NCBI GenBank assembly: GCA_000433675.1
Contig: FR893528.1
Location: 1 to 37,683, forward strand
Length of the DNA stretch: 37,683 bases
Reading direction: 5' to 3'
From: Clostridium sp. CAG:433
Lineage (GTDB): Bacteria > Bacillota_I > Bacilli_A > RF39 > UBA660
Shown: piece by piece, positions 8,361 to 15,175 of the stretch
Numbering within the stretch: the first letter of the stretch is position 1
Layout: the number at the start of each line of letters is the position of its first letter
The notes under the pieces: generated by a model
What the model was told of the DNA's origin: nothing
Databases searched by the model: none
Seen by the model: only the letters and a program-made list of their open reading frames with translations
Made by a program: the position numbers and the translations under genes

Positions 8361-8391
8361 AAAAACATATAGAAATAACTATATGTTTTTT
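8361..8391. terminator. Bidirectional intrinsic terminator
   Basis: AAAAACATATAG and CTATATGTTTTT form a perfect 12-bp stem with a 6-base loop between the convergent lipoprotein and XRE genes; the minus-strand stop codon lies in the stem. Confidence 0.88.
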
Positions 8392-8735
8392 ATTTTACTA
8401 ATATATTCAACTCTTCTTTTAGGATCTTCTCTTAAATATTCTACTAATTTTGGATTTTTTCTTATTTCATTTATAATTTGAATATCTTCTTTTGGAAGAA
8501 CTACCTTATAATCTTCTTCATTTTCAGCTACAACTACACTATCCATACCAAGTAAGTATGCTGCAGTTGTATCAAGTGCATTAATTAAATCCACAAAAGT
8601 ATCCAAATTTGGAGTTCTAGTTCCTTTCTCATAACAACAAACAGATACTTTTGTAACATTAATCATATCTGCAAGATCTTGTTGTGTTAATCCTTTTGCT
8701 TTTCTAAGTTCTCTAACTCTTGATCCAATAAACAT
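8379..8735 (-). CDS. XRE-family transcriptional regulator
   Basis: 118 residues. The N-terminal Cro/CI-type helix-turn-helix covers ~4-60: VRELRKAKGLTQQDLADMIN, VTKVSVCCYEKGTRTPN, then LINALDTTAAYLLGMD. The ~50-residue C-terminal tail is charged and helical (EDIQIINEIRKNPKLVEYLREDPKRR) and may mediate dimerisation. Such stand-alone regulators often repress themselves; an inverted repeat at 8756-8770 lies 20 bases upstream of the start. The target cannot be told. It is transcribed away from ssb's regulatory region and shows no prophage context. Confidence 0.9.
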   Translation of the reverse strand: MFIGSRVRELRKAKGLTQQDLADMINVTKVSVCCYEKGTRTPNLDTFVDLINALDTTAAYLLGMDSVVVAENEEDYKVVLPKEDIQIINEIRKNPKLVEYLREDPKRRVEYISKIKNI

Positions 8736-8755
8736 TTACTACTACCACTCTTTCA

Positions 8756-8770
8756 TTAACTTATGGTTAA
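8756..8770. promoter_or_regulatory. Candidate operator of the XRE regulator
   Basis: TTAAC-ttatg-GTTAA is a perfect 5-bp inverted repeat just upstream of the XRE start. A related palindrome, AGTTAACT, lies at 8803-8810. This spacing fits autoregulation, but short AT-rich palindromes also arise by chance. Confidence 0.35.
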
Positions 8771-8889
8771 AGTATAAATAATTAGATAATGTAATTGTTT
8801 AAAGTTAACTAAATAGAAATTATTATTTACATTTATAATTCTTATACTTTTCAAATATTATTTTGGATAAGTTTTAGATTAATATACTA

Positions 8890-8922
8890 AAAGAAACAGA
8901 TTTATTTATCTTCTGTTTCTTT
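8890..8922 (-). terminator. Intrinsic terminator of ssb
   Basis: AAAGAAACAGA and TCTGTTTCTTT form an 11-bp stem with an 11-base loop, overlapping the last codons of ssb. Confidence 0.6.
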
Positions 8923-9243
8923 ATTTTTATTACTTGATAAAAATGTTACTTTTTCCGCAACTACTTCTGTTGCATATTTCTTTTCTTCATCTTTTTCATA
9001 AACTCTTGTTTGAACTCTTCCTTTAACACCAAGAAGATCGCCTTTTTTACAGTACGCACTTGTATTTTCTGCAATACCTGTCCATAATGTACAATCAATG
9101 AAATCTGTTTCATATTCTCCAGATACATTTTTATAACTTCTTGGAACAGCAAGAGTAATATTAGTTACTTTCTTTCCTGAATCTGTTTCTCTAAGTTCAG
9201 GATCTTTAACAAGTCTTCCAACAATTACTATTTGATTTAACAT
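8902..9243 (-). CDS. ssb: Single-stranded DNA-binding protein, short form
   Basis: 113 residues, shorter than typical bacterial SSB (about 150-180). Residues 1-105 are the OB fold: MLNQIVIVGRLVKDPELR, then ITLAVPRSYKNVSGEYETDF, aromatic positions in DCTLWTGIAENTSAYCKKG, and the closing strand VEKVTFL-like AEKVTFL. The glycine-rich linker and acidic DDDIPF-like tip that recruits repair and replication proteins are absent; it ends SNKNKETEDK. It stands alone rather than between rpsF and rpsR, so it may be a second SSB specialised for competence or mobile DNA, with the main SSB elsewhere. AAGGAGG precedes the ATG. Confidence 0.9.
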   Translation of the reverse strand: MLNQIVIVGRLVKDPELRETDSGKKVTNITLAVPRSYKNVSGEYETDFIDCTLWTGIAENTSAYCKKGDLLGVKGRVQTRVYEKDEEKKYATEVVAEKVTFLSSNKNKETEDK

Positions 9244-9268
9244 GACATTTTCCTCCTTTCAGTGCTGT

Positions 9269-9297
9269 ATAATACACTACTAAAAAGAAGAAATCAA
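9269..9297 (-). promoter_or_regulatory. Sigma-A promoter of ssb
   Basis: Minus-strand TTGATT, 17 bases, TATTAT, 26 bases from the ATG. The same hexamer pair with the same spacing occurs upstream of rpoZ and of the gene starting at 33069. Confidence 0.6.
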
Positions 9298-9301
9298 AGC
9301 A

Positions 9302-9372
9302 CAAAAATGGCATTTTTGCATAAAAAAAATACTCAAAAATTGAATTTTTGTATAACAAAAAAGGAATTTTTG
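9302..9372. repeat. Three 17-bp imperfect palindromic repeats upstream of ssb
   Basis: CAAAAATGGCATTTTTG (9302-9318), CAAAAATTGAATTTTTG (9334-9350) and CAAAAAAGGAATTTTTG (9356-9372) share length and frame, each followed by YATAA. The first two are inverted repeats around a central G with paired changes (G/C versus T/A). The third merges into the sufB terminator. They lie just upstream of the ssb promoter. Confidence 0.6.
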
Positions 9373-9386
9373 TATAAAATTCCTTT
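9360..9386 (-). terminator. Intrinsic terminator of the suf operon
   Basis: AAAGGAATTTT and AAAATTCCTTT form a perfect 11-bp stem with a 5-base loop, followed by a T run on the minus strand 8 bases after the sufB stop. Confidence 0.82.
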
Positions 9387-9393
9387 CTAAAAT

Positions 9394-10734
9394 TTAAATA
9401 TTGCACATTTTTTGAAAATTGTTTTTTAATAAATTATTTAATTCTACTGCATATTCAAGTGGTAATTCTTCTGTAAATTCTTCTATAAATCCTATTAATG
9501 ATAATTCTATTGCTTTTTCTTCATCAATTCCTCTACTCATAAGATAAAATAATTTATCTTCATCTAATTTTGAAACTGTTGCCTCATGTTCTATTATTGA
9601 CGACTCATTTTTACATATATTAGTAGGAATTGTATCACTTTTTGATAATTTATCTAAAAGAATAGTATCGCATTTTATACTTGATCTTGAATTAGTAGCA
9701 TTCTCTTCTATACTTACTAAACCTCTATAACTAGCATTTCCACCACTTCTACCTATTGATTTTGCGATTATATGACTTCTTGTATTTTTACCTAAATGAA
9801 TCATTTTAGCACCTGTATCTTGAATTTGATTATTAGATGCAACAGCGATAGAAATACATTCACCAACAGAATTATCTCCTTTTAAAATACATGCTGGATA
9901 CTTCATATTGATTTTAGAACCAATATTACCATCTATCCACTGCATAGTACCACCTTCATCAACTATTGCTCTTTTTGTTACTAAATTGTTTACATTATCT
10001 GACCAGTTTTGTATTGTTGTATATCTACATTTTGCATTTTTACCAATAAATATTTCAACAACAGCTGCATGAAGTGAATCAGTAGTATAAGTTGGTGCTG
10101 TACATCCTTCTATATAGTGTACTTCAGAATCGTCATCAACTATTATAAGTGATCTTTCAAATTGTCCCATATCTTTTGTATTAATTCTAAAATAACTTTG
10201 AAGTGGTCTATCTAATTTTGTATGTGGAGGTACATAAATAAATGTTCCACCACTCCATACGGCACCATTTAATGCTGTAAATTTATTTTCATTATAATCT
10301 ACTAATGTACCAAAGTATTTTTTAAACAACTCTGGATATTTTTTTAGTGCTGTATCTGTATCACAAAATATTATGTTTTTTTCTTCCAAATCTTTAATCA
10401 TATTATGATATATTGCTTCACTATCATATTGAACACCAAGTCCATCTAAATATTCTTTTTCTTGTTCTATTACTCCAATATCATCAAATGTCTTTTTAAC
10501 ATTTTTATCTACACTATTCCAAGAATTATGCACTTCATTATCAATTCTTTTATAATAAGTTATATTGTTAAAATCAATATTTATCTCTGGTCCAAAAGAA
10601 GGAAGAGGTTTATTTATAAAATCTTTATATGATTTTAATCTATATTCTAGCATCCATTCTGGTTCATTTTTTAATTCAGATATTTTTCTTACCTTTTCTT
10701 CATCTAAACCTTTTTCGAATTTTACTTCCTTCAT
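9394..10734 (-). CDS. sufB: Fe-S cluster scaffold protein SufB
   Basis: 446 residues, close to the usual ~465. SufB with SufC and SufD forms the SufBC2D scaffold on which Fe-S clusters are built in the cytosol. The N-terminal region has the family block EWMLEYRLKSYKDF. The beta-helix core contains NEVHNSWNSVDK, GTFIYVPPHTKLDRPLQSYF and VVEIFIGKNAKCRYTTIQNW. The C-terminus holds EHEATVSKLDEDKLFYLMSRG, the SufC-contact region. It is the last gene of the operon, 9 bases after sufU. AGGAGG lies before the ATG. Confidence 0.95.
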   Translation of the reverse strand: MKEVKFEKGLDEEKVRKISELKNEPEWMLEYRLKSYKDFINKPLPSFGPEINIDFNNITYYKRIDNEVHNSWNSVDKNVKKTFDDIGVIEQEKEYLDGLGVQYDSEAIYHNMIKDLEEKNIIFCDTDTALKKYPELFKKYFGTLVDYNENKFTALNGAVWSGGTFIYVPPHTKLDRPLQSYFRINTKDMGQFERSLIIVDDDSEVHYIEGCTAPTYTTDSLHAAVVEIFIGKNAKCRYTTIQNWSDNVNNLVTKRAIVDEGGTMQWIDGNIGSKINMKYPACILKGDNSVGECISIAVASNNQIQDTGAKMIHLGKNTRSHIIAKSIGRSGGNASYRGLVSIEENATNSRSSIKCDTILLDKLSKSDTIPTNICKNESSIIEHEATVSKLDEDKLFYLMSRGIDEEKAIELSLIGFIEEFTEELPLEYAVELNNLLKNNFQKMCNI

Positions 10735-10743
10735 AATTACCTC

Positions 10744-11160
10744 CTATTTTTCTATTAAATCTTTTATTCCAAGTATTGCGAGTGTTGCGCATTTTTTTCT
10801 TGCTGGTTGTTTATATATATCTTCATACGCAAGTAATTCTTCTAATAAATCTTTATCGTATTCTTCTTCATTAATCATTTTTTCATAGTTATCTATTATC
10901 TTTAATGCTTCTTCTTTTGTTTTACCAATCAATTTTTGAATTGATATAGATGCCGATGATACTGCGATTGCACACGCTTCTCCTTCAAATCTTATATCTT
11001 CTATTTTATTATCGTTCATTTTAAGTTGTATATCAAAATTATCAATACAAGATGAATTATTTTTATTTTCTTTTAAATATGTACTATCATCTACAAGTCC
11101 CCTATGAAAAGGTTTTTCATAATTTTCTAATATTAATGTTCTTTTAAAATTTGGATCCAT
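10744..11160 (-). CDS. sufU: Sulfur-transfer/zinc protein SufU
   Basis: 138 residues, IscU-like fold. SufU accepts persulfide sulfur from SufS by zinc-ligand exchange and passes it to SufB. The ligands are visible: Cys38 and Asp40 (SSCID), Cys63 (EGEACAI) and Cys124 in RKKCATLA, preceded by Arg121. The family usually has CGD at the first site; here it is CID, so Gly is replaced but both ligands are kept. The 20-residue insertion typical of SufU versus IscU is present between ~80 and 120. The stop codon is 2 bases after the sufS end, indicating tight coupling. Confidence 0.94.
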   Translation of the reverse strand: MDPNFKRTLILENYEKPFHRGLVDDSTYLKENKNNSSCIDNFDIQLKMNDNKIEDIRFEGEACAIAVSSASISIQKLIGKTKEEALKIIDNYEKMINEEEYDKDLLEELLAYEDIYKQPARKKCATLAILGIKDLIEK

Positions 11161-11162
11161 TT

Positions 11163-12365
11163 TTATACACCTAAACTTTCTTCTAATATTCTATCATTAT
11201 CTAATGCTTTTATTAATTTGTCTGCATCTTCTTTATTATTATAAAAATATATACTAACTCTGCATGTATTTTTTATTCCAAGTTCATCTTCTAGTTTTTT
11301 TGCACAGTGGCTTCCACTTCTAACACATATATTATATTTATCTAAGTATATTGCTGTATCTTGCGCAAATACACCATCTATATTAAATGCTATTGTTGCA
11401 CCTTCTACATTTTCATTGTATATTTTTACATTTTTTAGTTTCTTTAAACCATTTATAATATAGTGTTTTAATTCATCGCAATATTCTTCTATGTTATCTA
11501 TACCTATATTATTTATATAGTCAATCGCACTTCCAAATCCAATAACACCAGCAATATTTCCTGTTCCTGCTTCTAATCTATAAGGTAGTTCCTTATACTC
11601 TATTTCACTAGGACTAACAAATGCAATATTCATACCACCACCTACTTTAGTAGGTTTTATTTTATCAAGTAATTCATATTTACCATAAAGTACACCAACA
11701 CCTGTTGGTCCAAGCATTTTATGTGCCGATATAGCTAAAAAGTCTATATCTAAATCTTGTACATCTACATTTGTATGACCTACACTTTGTGCTCCATCAA
11801 CTACTACTAATATACCTTTTTTATGTGCATAATTTATTATTTCTTTTATTGGTCTTACATCACCTATAACATTTGATATATGTGCAATAGAGATTACTTT
11901 TGTTTTATCTGTTATACTTTTTATAACATTTTCCATTGTTACTTCATGATTACTAGTTAAAGGTATATAGTTTACTTTTATACCCATTTCATTTTCAAGT
12001 TCAAACCAAGGAAGTATATTTGATGCATGTTCTGCTTTTGTAAGTAATACTTCATCACCTGGTTTTAAATTATACTTAAAATATCCATTAACTATTTCAT
12101 TTAATGACTCAGTTGAACCACTAGTAAATATTATTTCTTCTCTTCTACTAGCATTAATTAATTCTTTTACTTTATCTCTAACATTTTCGTATTCATCACT
12201 TGCTTTTAAACTAAGTGAATAATCACCTCTATGTGCATTAGATGAATAATTCTTATAATAATCACACATCTTATCAATTACACAATTTGGTTTAAATGTT
12301 GTCGCACCATTATCAAAATATACGATATCTTTTTCTAGCATAGGAAAGTCTTTTCTATAATTCAT
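11163..12365 (-). CDS. sufS: Cysteine desulfurase SufS
   Basis: 400 residues, type II NifS-like. Converts L-cysteine to L-alanine and an enzyme persulfide with pyridoxal phosphate. Visible residues: PLP-binding His113 (AEHASN), Asp190 and Gln193 (VVDGAQS), Schiff-base lysine Lys216 (SAHKMLGP) and persulfide Cys354 in RSGSHCAKKL. The loop around Cys354 is normally R.GHHCAQP; here the second position is Ser rather than His/Gln, a mild variant. It lies 4 bases after sufD and 2 before sufU, its sulfur acceptor. Confidence 0.95.
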   Translation of the reverse strand: MNYRKDFPMLEKDIVYFDNGATTFKPNCVIDKMCDYYKNYSSNAHRGDYSLSLKASDEYENVRDKVKELINASRREEIIFTSGSTESLNEIVNGYFKYNLKPGDEVLLTKAEHASNILPWFELENEMGIKVNYIPLTSNHEVTMENVIKSITDKTKVISIAHISNVIGDVRPIKEIINYAHKKGILVVVDGAQSVGHTNVDVQDLDIDFLAISAHKMLGPTGVGVLYGKYELLDKIKPTKVGGGMNIAFVSPSEIEYKELPYRLEAGTGNIAGVIGFGSAIDYINNIGIDNIEEYCDELKHYIINGLKKLKNVKIYNENVEGATIAFNIDGVFAQDTAIYLDKYNICVRSGSHCAKKLEDELGIKNTCRVSIYFYNNKEDADKLIKALDNDRILEESLGV

Positions 12366-12369
12366 TTTT

Positions 12370-13071
12370 TCACCTCCAATACTTTTTAATAATTTTCTTT
12401 AAATCATCCTTTACATCATCAGTTATATTAAATTCATTTAATAAAAATCCATTAATTAAAAGTTCGTAACATTTATTTTCATCTAGTCCTCTTGAATTTA
12501 AATAAAATAATTCTTCTTCATCAAATTTACCAATATACGCACCATGTGATGCTTCTACATCATATTCATCAATAAATAAATTAGGTTCTATTTTTGATTT
12601 ATTATCATTCATAATAATAATTTTATTATCTTGATGTAAAACACTTTTTTCTGAACCATTTGGTATATATCCATTGTTCTTTATGTATATGGAATTATTA
12701 TCTATTGTAAGTCCATGTATATTTGTATTACTTGTGCAGTTTTTATTATTATGATGAATACTAACATCATAATTATTTTCATTTAATGAAATAGATGAAA
12801 TATTAATTAATACATTTGAATTTTTTCCATTAATATTTACATTTATATTTCTATTTATATTTTTTGATGCATCAAATATATTAAATACAAGGTTACAGTT
12901 TTCATTAATATCAAAATTATAACTTACATCCTTATCTTCTTCATTAATTATAGTAAGCGTAATATCTACATTATCATTTACTCTTATATCTTTATTACCA
13001 TTTTCTTTTAATATAAATTCTCCATTATCTTCAAAATCAATACTACTCTTTTCTATTAATATATTATTCAT
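12370..13071 (-). CDS. sufD: SufD-like scaffold protein, short
   Basis: 233 residues, about half of typical SufD (~430). Only the right-handed beta-helix and C-terminal SufC-contact helices are recognisable: IEPNLFIDEYDVEASHGAYI keeps the glutamate and conserved histidine of the SufBD core, and EEELFYLNSRGLDENKCYEL follows. The N-terminal helical domain of longer homologues is missing; residues 1-120 are Asn/Asp/Ile-rich strands. It sits in the SufD place of the cluster, 5 bases before sufS and 7 after sufC, so I read it as a minimal but functional SufD partner of SufB. No frameshift is apparent. Confidence 0.85.
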   Translation of the reverse strand: MNNILIEKSSIDFEDNGEFILKENGNKDIRVNDNVDITLTIINEEDKDVSYNFDINENCNLVFNIFDASKNINRNINVNINGKNSNVLINISSISLNENNYDVSIHHNNKNCTSNTNIHGLTIDNNSIYIKNNGYIPNGSEKSVLHQDNKIIIMNDNKSKIEPNLFIDEYDVEASHGAYIGKFDEEELFYLNSRGLDENKCYELLINGFLLNEFNITDDVKDDLKKIIKKYWR

Positions 13072-13078
13072 ATATCAA

Positions 13079-13828
13079 TTATTCACTTACGATACTTGCA
13101 CTATTTTTGTAAGCATCATATCCTTTTTCTTCTATTTCAAGAGCAAGACTTGCATATCCTGTTTTCTTGATATTTCCATTTACCATAACATGTACATAAT
13201 CTGGTTTTATATATTGTAGTATTTTAGGATAATGAGTAATTATAAGTACTGATGTGTTTTCATGTTCTTTTAAATAACTATTTATATTTTCACAAACAAT
13301 TTTTAAACTATCTACATCAAGTCCTGAATCAAGTTCATCAAGTATTATGAATTTAGGTTCTAATACTTTTAATTGAAGTATTTCATTTTTCTTTTTTTCT
13401 CCACCTGAAAAACCTTTATTCATACTTCTATGAATCATATTTTCATCCATTTTTAAGTCTTTTACTGCGCTATCAATTTTTTTTATATATTGATATAATG
13501 AAACTTCTTCTTTTTCATTTAATGCAGTTCTTAAAAAATCAGCAGTTGTTACTCCATCTATTTCACATGGAAGTTGATTACATAAAAAGATTCCTTTTCT
13601 TGCTATTTCATCTGTAGACATATTTGTTATATCTACATCATCAAATATTATTTTTCCAGATAACTTTTGATATTTTTTGTTATTTAAAATAACTTTCGAT
13701 AAAGTACTTTTTCCTGTACCATTTGGTCCCATTAAGGCATGTACTTCACCAGCATTTATGTTTAAGTAAAAATTTTTTAATATATCTTTACCATCTATAC
13801 TTGTATTTAAATTTTCAATTTTAAGCAT
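13079..13828 (-). CDS. sufC: Fe-S assembly ATPase SufC
   Basis: 249 residues from the preferred start. ABC-type ATPase without membrane domain that drives the SufBCD scaffold. Walker A GPNGTGKST (residues ~34-42), the SufC-type signature FSGGEKKKNEILQ, Walker B FIILDELDSGLD and switch His in ITHYP are all present. The frame is open up to 13846, but I chose the ATG at 13828 because GGAGATGATGTT precedes it and the protein then begins MLKIENLN as in the family. It is the first gene of the suf operon. Confidence 0.95.
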   Translation of the reverse strand: MLKIENLNTSIDGKDILKNFYLNINAGEVHALMGPNGTGKSTLSKVILNNKKYQKLSGKIIFDDVDITNMSTDEIARKGIFLCNQLPCEIDGVTTADFLRTALNEKEEVSLYQYIKKIDSAVKDLKMDENMIHRSMNKGFSGGEKKKNEILQLKVLEPKFIILDELDSGLDVDSLKIVCENINSYLKEHENTSVLIITHYPKILQYIKPDYVHVMVNGNIKKTGYASLALEIEEKGYDAYKNSASIVSE

Positions 13829-13850
13829 AACATCATCTCCAAACATTATT

Positions 13851-13896
13851 ATTTTACCATAAAACTATATATTTTTTTAGTGTTTTTTGTTAAAAT
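13851..13896. promoter_or_regulatory. Divergent extended -10 promoters of the suf operon and HIT gene
   Basis: On the minus strand TGGTAAAAT (13859-13851) faces sufC; on the plus strand TGTTAAAAT (13888-13896) faces the HIT gene. Both have the TGn extension, which can replace a poor -35; no good -35 is seen for either. Confidence 0.4.
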
Positions 13897-13916
13897 TATT
13901 AGAGGAGATGATAAAA

Positions 13917-14279
13917 ATGGATTGTATTTTTTGTAAAATTATTAAAGGGGACATTCCTTCATACACAATTTATGAAGATGATATTGTAAAAGTATTTTTA
14001 GATGTTAATCCTATGAGCCCTGGACATATGCTTATAATACCTAAGAAACATTTTGAAAATTTAGATGATATTGATATTGATACATTAACTCATATTAATG
14101 AAATTGCTAAAAAAATGCATATATTATTAAAAGAGAAATTAAATATTGATGGAATGAGTATAATGCAAAATAATGGTGATGTTCAAGAAGTAAAACATTA
14201 TCATATGCATTTAAAACCATATTATAAAGAAAATAATGGTATAAGTGTTGAAGAAGTATATAAAAAACTGATTGGTTAA
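13917..14279 (+). CDS. HIT-family nucleotide hydrolase/transferase
   Basis: 120 residues. The histidine triad HYHMHLKP (HxHxH) near the C-terminus is the catalytic site; MDCIFCKIIKGDIPSYTIYE is the typical Hint-branch start with a possible zinc pair Cys3/Cys6. Family members hydrolyse AMP-lysine-like phosphoramidates or dinucleoside polyphosphates. The C-terminal segment after the triad is short. The start at 13917 is preferred over the upstream TTG at 13887 because AGAGGAG sits 10 bases before it and the protein then starts exactly at the conserved DCIFCKI. Confidence 0.92.
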   Translation: MDCIFCKIIKGDIPSYTIYEDDIVKVFLDVNPMSPGHMLIIPKKHFENLDDIDIDTLTHINEIAKKMHILLKEKLNIDGMSIMQNNGDVQEVKHYHMHLKPYYKENNGISVEEVYKKLIG

Positions 14280-14289
14280 TCAGTTTTTT
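14262..14289. terminator. Bidirectional intrinsic terminator
   Basis: AAAAAACTGATT and AATCAGTTTTTT form a perfect 12-bp stem with a GGTT loop, shared by the convergent HIT gene and the unknown gene at 14289. Confidence 0.9.
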
Positions 14290-14714
14290 TACATTTGAAA
14301 TGGTTTAATATCTCTTGCTGTTTGTGCTAAATCTTCTTTGCATAAAATAAAACTTGGTTCTTCATCAGAATCTGTAATATATGATATATATGATGATTCT
14401 TTTTCTAATGAGTCAAGCATTCTTTTTAATTGTTTCTTTTCAGAATTTAATTTTAACATTTTAATTAAATTTAAATGCTTTTTAGCAGTCTTATATTTTT
14501 GTATTGTTTCTTTATACTCATCATTTGTTTCTTCTCTTTCTTCAATTATATCATCATATAAACGAACTCTTCTAAATCCTACAGTACTTTTACCAACTTT
14601 TTCTTCAGCATACATTTCAATTCTACCACTTGCTATTCCTTCTGCAATTTTAGTAACATATTCATCATTACCAGAATTTACCCAACTTGGTATTTGAACA
14701 CTGTCTTTTATCAT
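14289..14714 (-). CDS. Hypothetical protein
   Basis: 141 residues from the chosen ATG (MIKDSVQIPSWVNSGNDE). An upstream ATG at 14777 is excluded: a consensus promoter lies at 14740-14768, inside that extension, and AAAGGGGGAAATAAT precedes 14714. Residues ~60-105 are a Lys/Leu/Glu-rich coiled coil (KTAKKHLNLIKMLKLNSEKK). A charged segment (SDEEPSFILCKEDLAQTARD) and PFQM end it. It has no signal or membrane segment. I know no family. Its promoter and ribosome binding site closely resemble those of the unlinked gene at 25417-27189. Confidence 0.75.
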   Translation of the reverse strand: MIKDSVQIPSWVNSGNDEYVTKIAEGIASGRIEMYAEEKVGKSTVGFRRVRLYDDIIEEREETNDEYKETIQKYKTAKKHLNLIKMLKLNSEKKQLKRMLDSLEKESSYISYITDSDEEPSFILCKEDLAQTARDIKPFQM

Positions 14715-14739
14715 ATTATTTCCCCCTTTGGTGCGATAT

Positions 14740-14768
14740 ATATTACCAAAATAGTGTATTTTTGTCAA
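14740..14768 (-). promoter_or_regulatory. Strong sigma-A promoter of the hypothetical gene
   Basis: Minus-strand TTGACA, 17 bases, TAATAT, 26 bases before the ATG at 14714. The -35 is perfect. Confidence 0.7.
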
Positions 14769-14780
14769 ATTTTTCAAAGA

Positions 14781-14804
14781 AAAAAAGTTCTTTTGAACTT
14801 TTTT
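14781..14804 (-). terminator. Intrinsic terminator of the small-peptide genes
   Basis: AAAAAAGTTC and GAACTTTTTT form a perfect 10-bp stem with a TTTT loop directly at the stop codon of the 40-residue peptide gene. Confidence 0.82.
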
Positions 14805-14925
14805 AGCAAACGAATGAACTAAGTATTATAGCAAGTAAGATATAAAGTACGATTATTGTTACATATCCGCATCCGCGTGATGTTTGTGTGCATGTATTAG
14901 TACATGTTGTATTTGTACATCCCAT
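14803..14925 (-). CDS. Cys-rich tiny membrane peptide (YjcZ/tiny-TM-like)
   Basis: 40 residues, with GGAGG 8 bases before the ATG and an intrinsic terminator at its stop. The N-terminal half is Thr/Cys/Asn-rich with four cysteines (Cys3, 8, 12, 19); RGCGYV leads into a hydrophobic helix (VTIIVLYILLAIIL) ending in Cys40. The layout of a short glycine/cysteine head plus VLFILL-type helix resembles the YjcZ family of tiny sporulation membrane proteins (tiny TM bacillus-type), though the head here is unusually Thr/Cys-rich. Probably co-transcribed with the 27-residue peptide gene 26 bases upstream. Confidence 0.65.
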   Translation of the reverse strand: MGCTNTTCTNTCTQTSRGCGYVTIIVLYILLAIILSSFVC

Positions 14926-14951
14926 TTAAATTACCTCCTAACTTAATTTAT

Positions 14952-15035
14952 TTAGATATAAGCACCTATTATTATTACTAATAGTATGAATAGTACTAGT
15001 ATTATACCAGCACCTGATCCGCATGAGTGTGTCAT
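14952..15035 (-). CDS. YjcZ-like tiny membrane peptide
   Basis: 27 residues: MTHSCGSGAG followed by the hydrophobic helix IILVLFILLVIIIGAYI. The helix closely matches the FALIVVLFILLIIVGA pattern of YjcZ-family sporulation peptides. AAAAGGAGG lies 7 bases before the ATG at 15035; an in-frame ATG two codons further upstream is too close to the site. A sigma-K-like promoter lies at 15065-15093. Expected in the mother-cell or spore membrane; the exact role of this family is not known. Confidence 0.72.
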   Translation of the reverse strand: MTHSCGSGAGIILVLFILLVIIIGAYI

Positions 15036-15064
15036 TTTCATTCCTCCTTTTTTATTATTCACAT

Positions 15065-15093
15065 TATTTTATGGCAAAAGTACGAATAGTGTG
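15065..15093 (-). promoter_or_regulatory. Candidate sigma-K promoter of the tiny-peptide genes
   Basis: Minus-strand CACA, 16 bases, CATAAAATA matches the sigma-K consensus (mACm, 15-17, CATAnnnTA). The pattern is short and AT-rich, so chance occurrence is possible, but it sits upstream of YjcZ-like genes. Confidence 0.45.
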
Positions 15094-15101
15094 ATTATAT
15101 T

Positions 15102-15129
15102 TTGAAAAATATTGTTTTTATTTTATAAT
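15102..15129 (+). promoter_or_regulatory. Promoter of prsA
   Basis: TTGAAA, 16 bases, TATAAT, 46 bases before the prsA ATG. Confidence 0.6.
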
Positions 15130-15175
15130 TTTGTTATTATATATATGTGCATTATTAAAGGAGGATAAGGAAAAA

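Noticed and set aside
9206..9406. Frame of 66 codons overlapping ssb and the sufB terminator
   Set aside because: It covers the ssb promoter, palindromic repeats and terminator and has no ribosome binding site.
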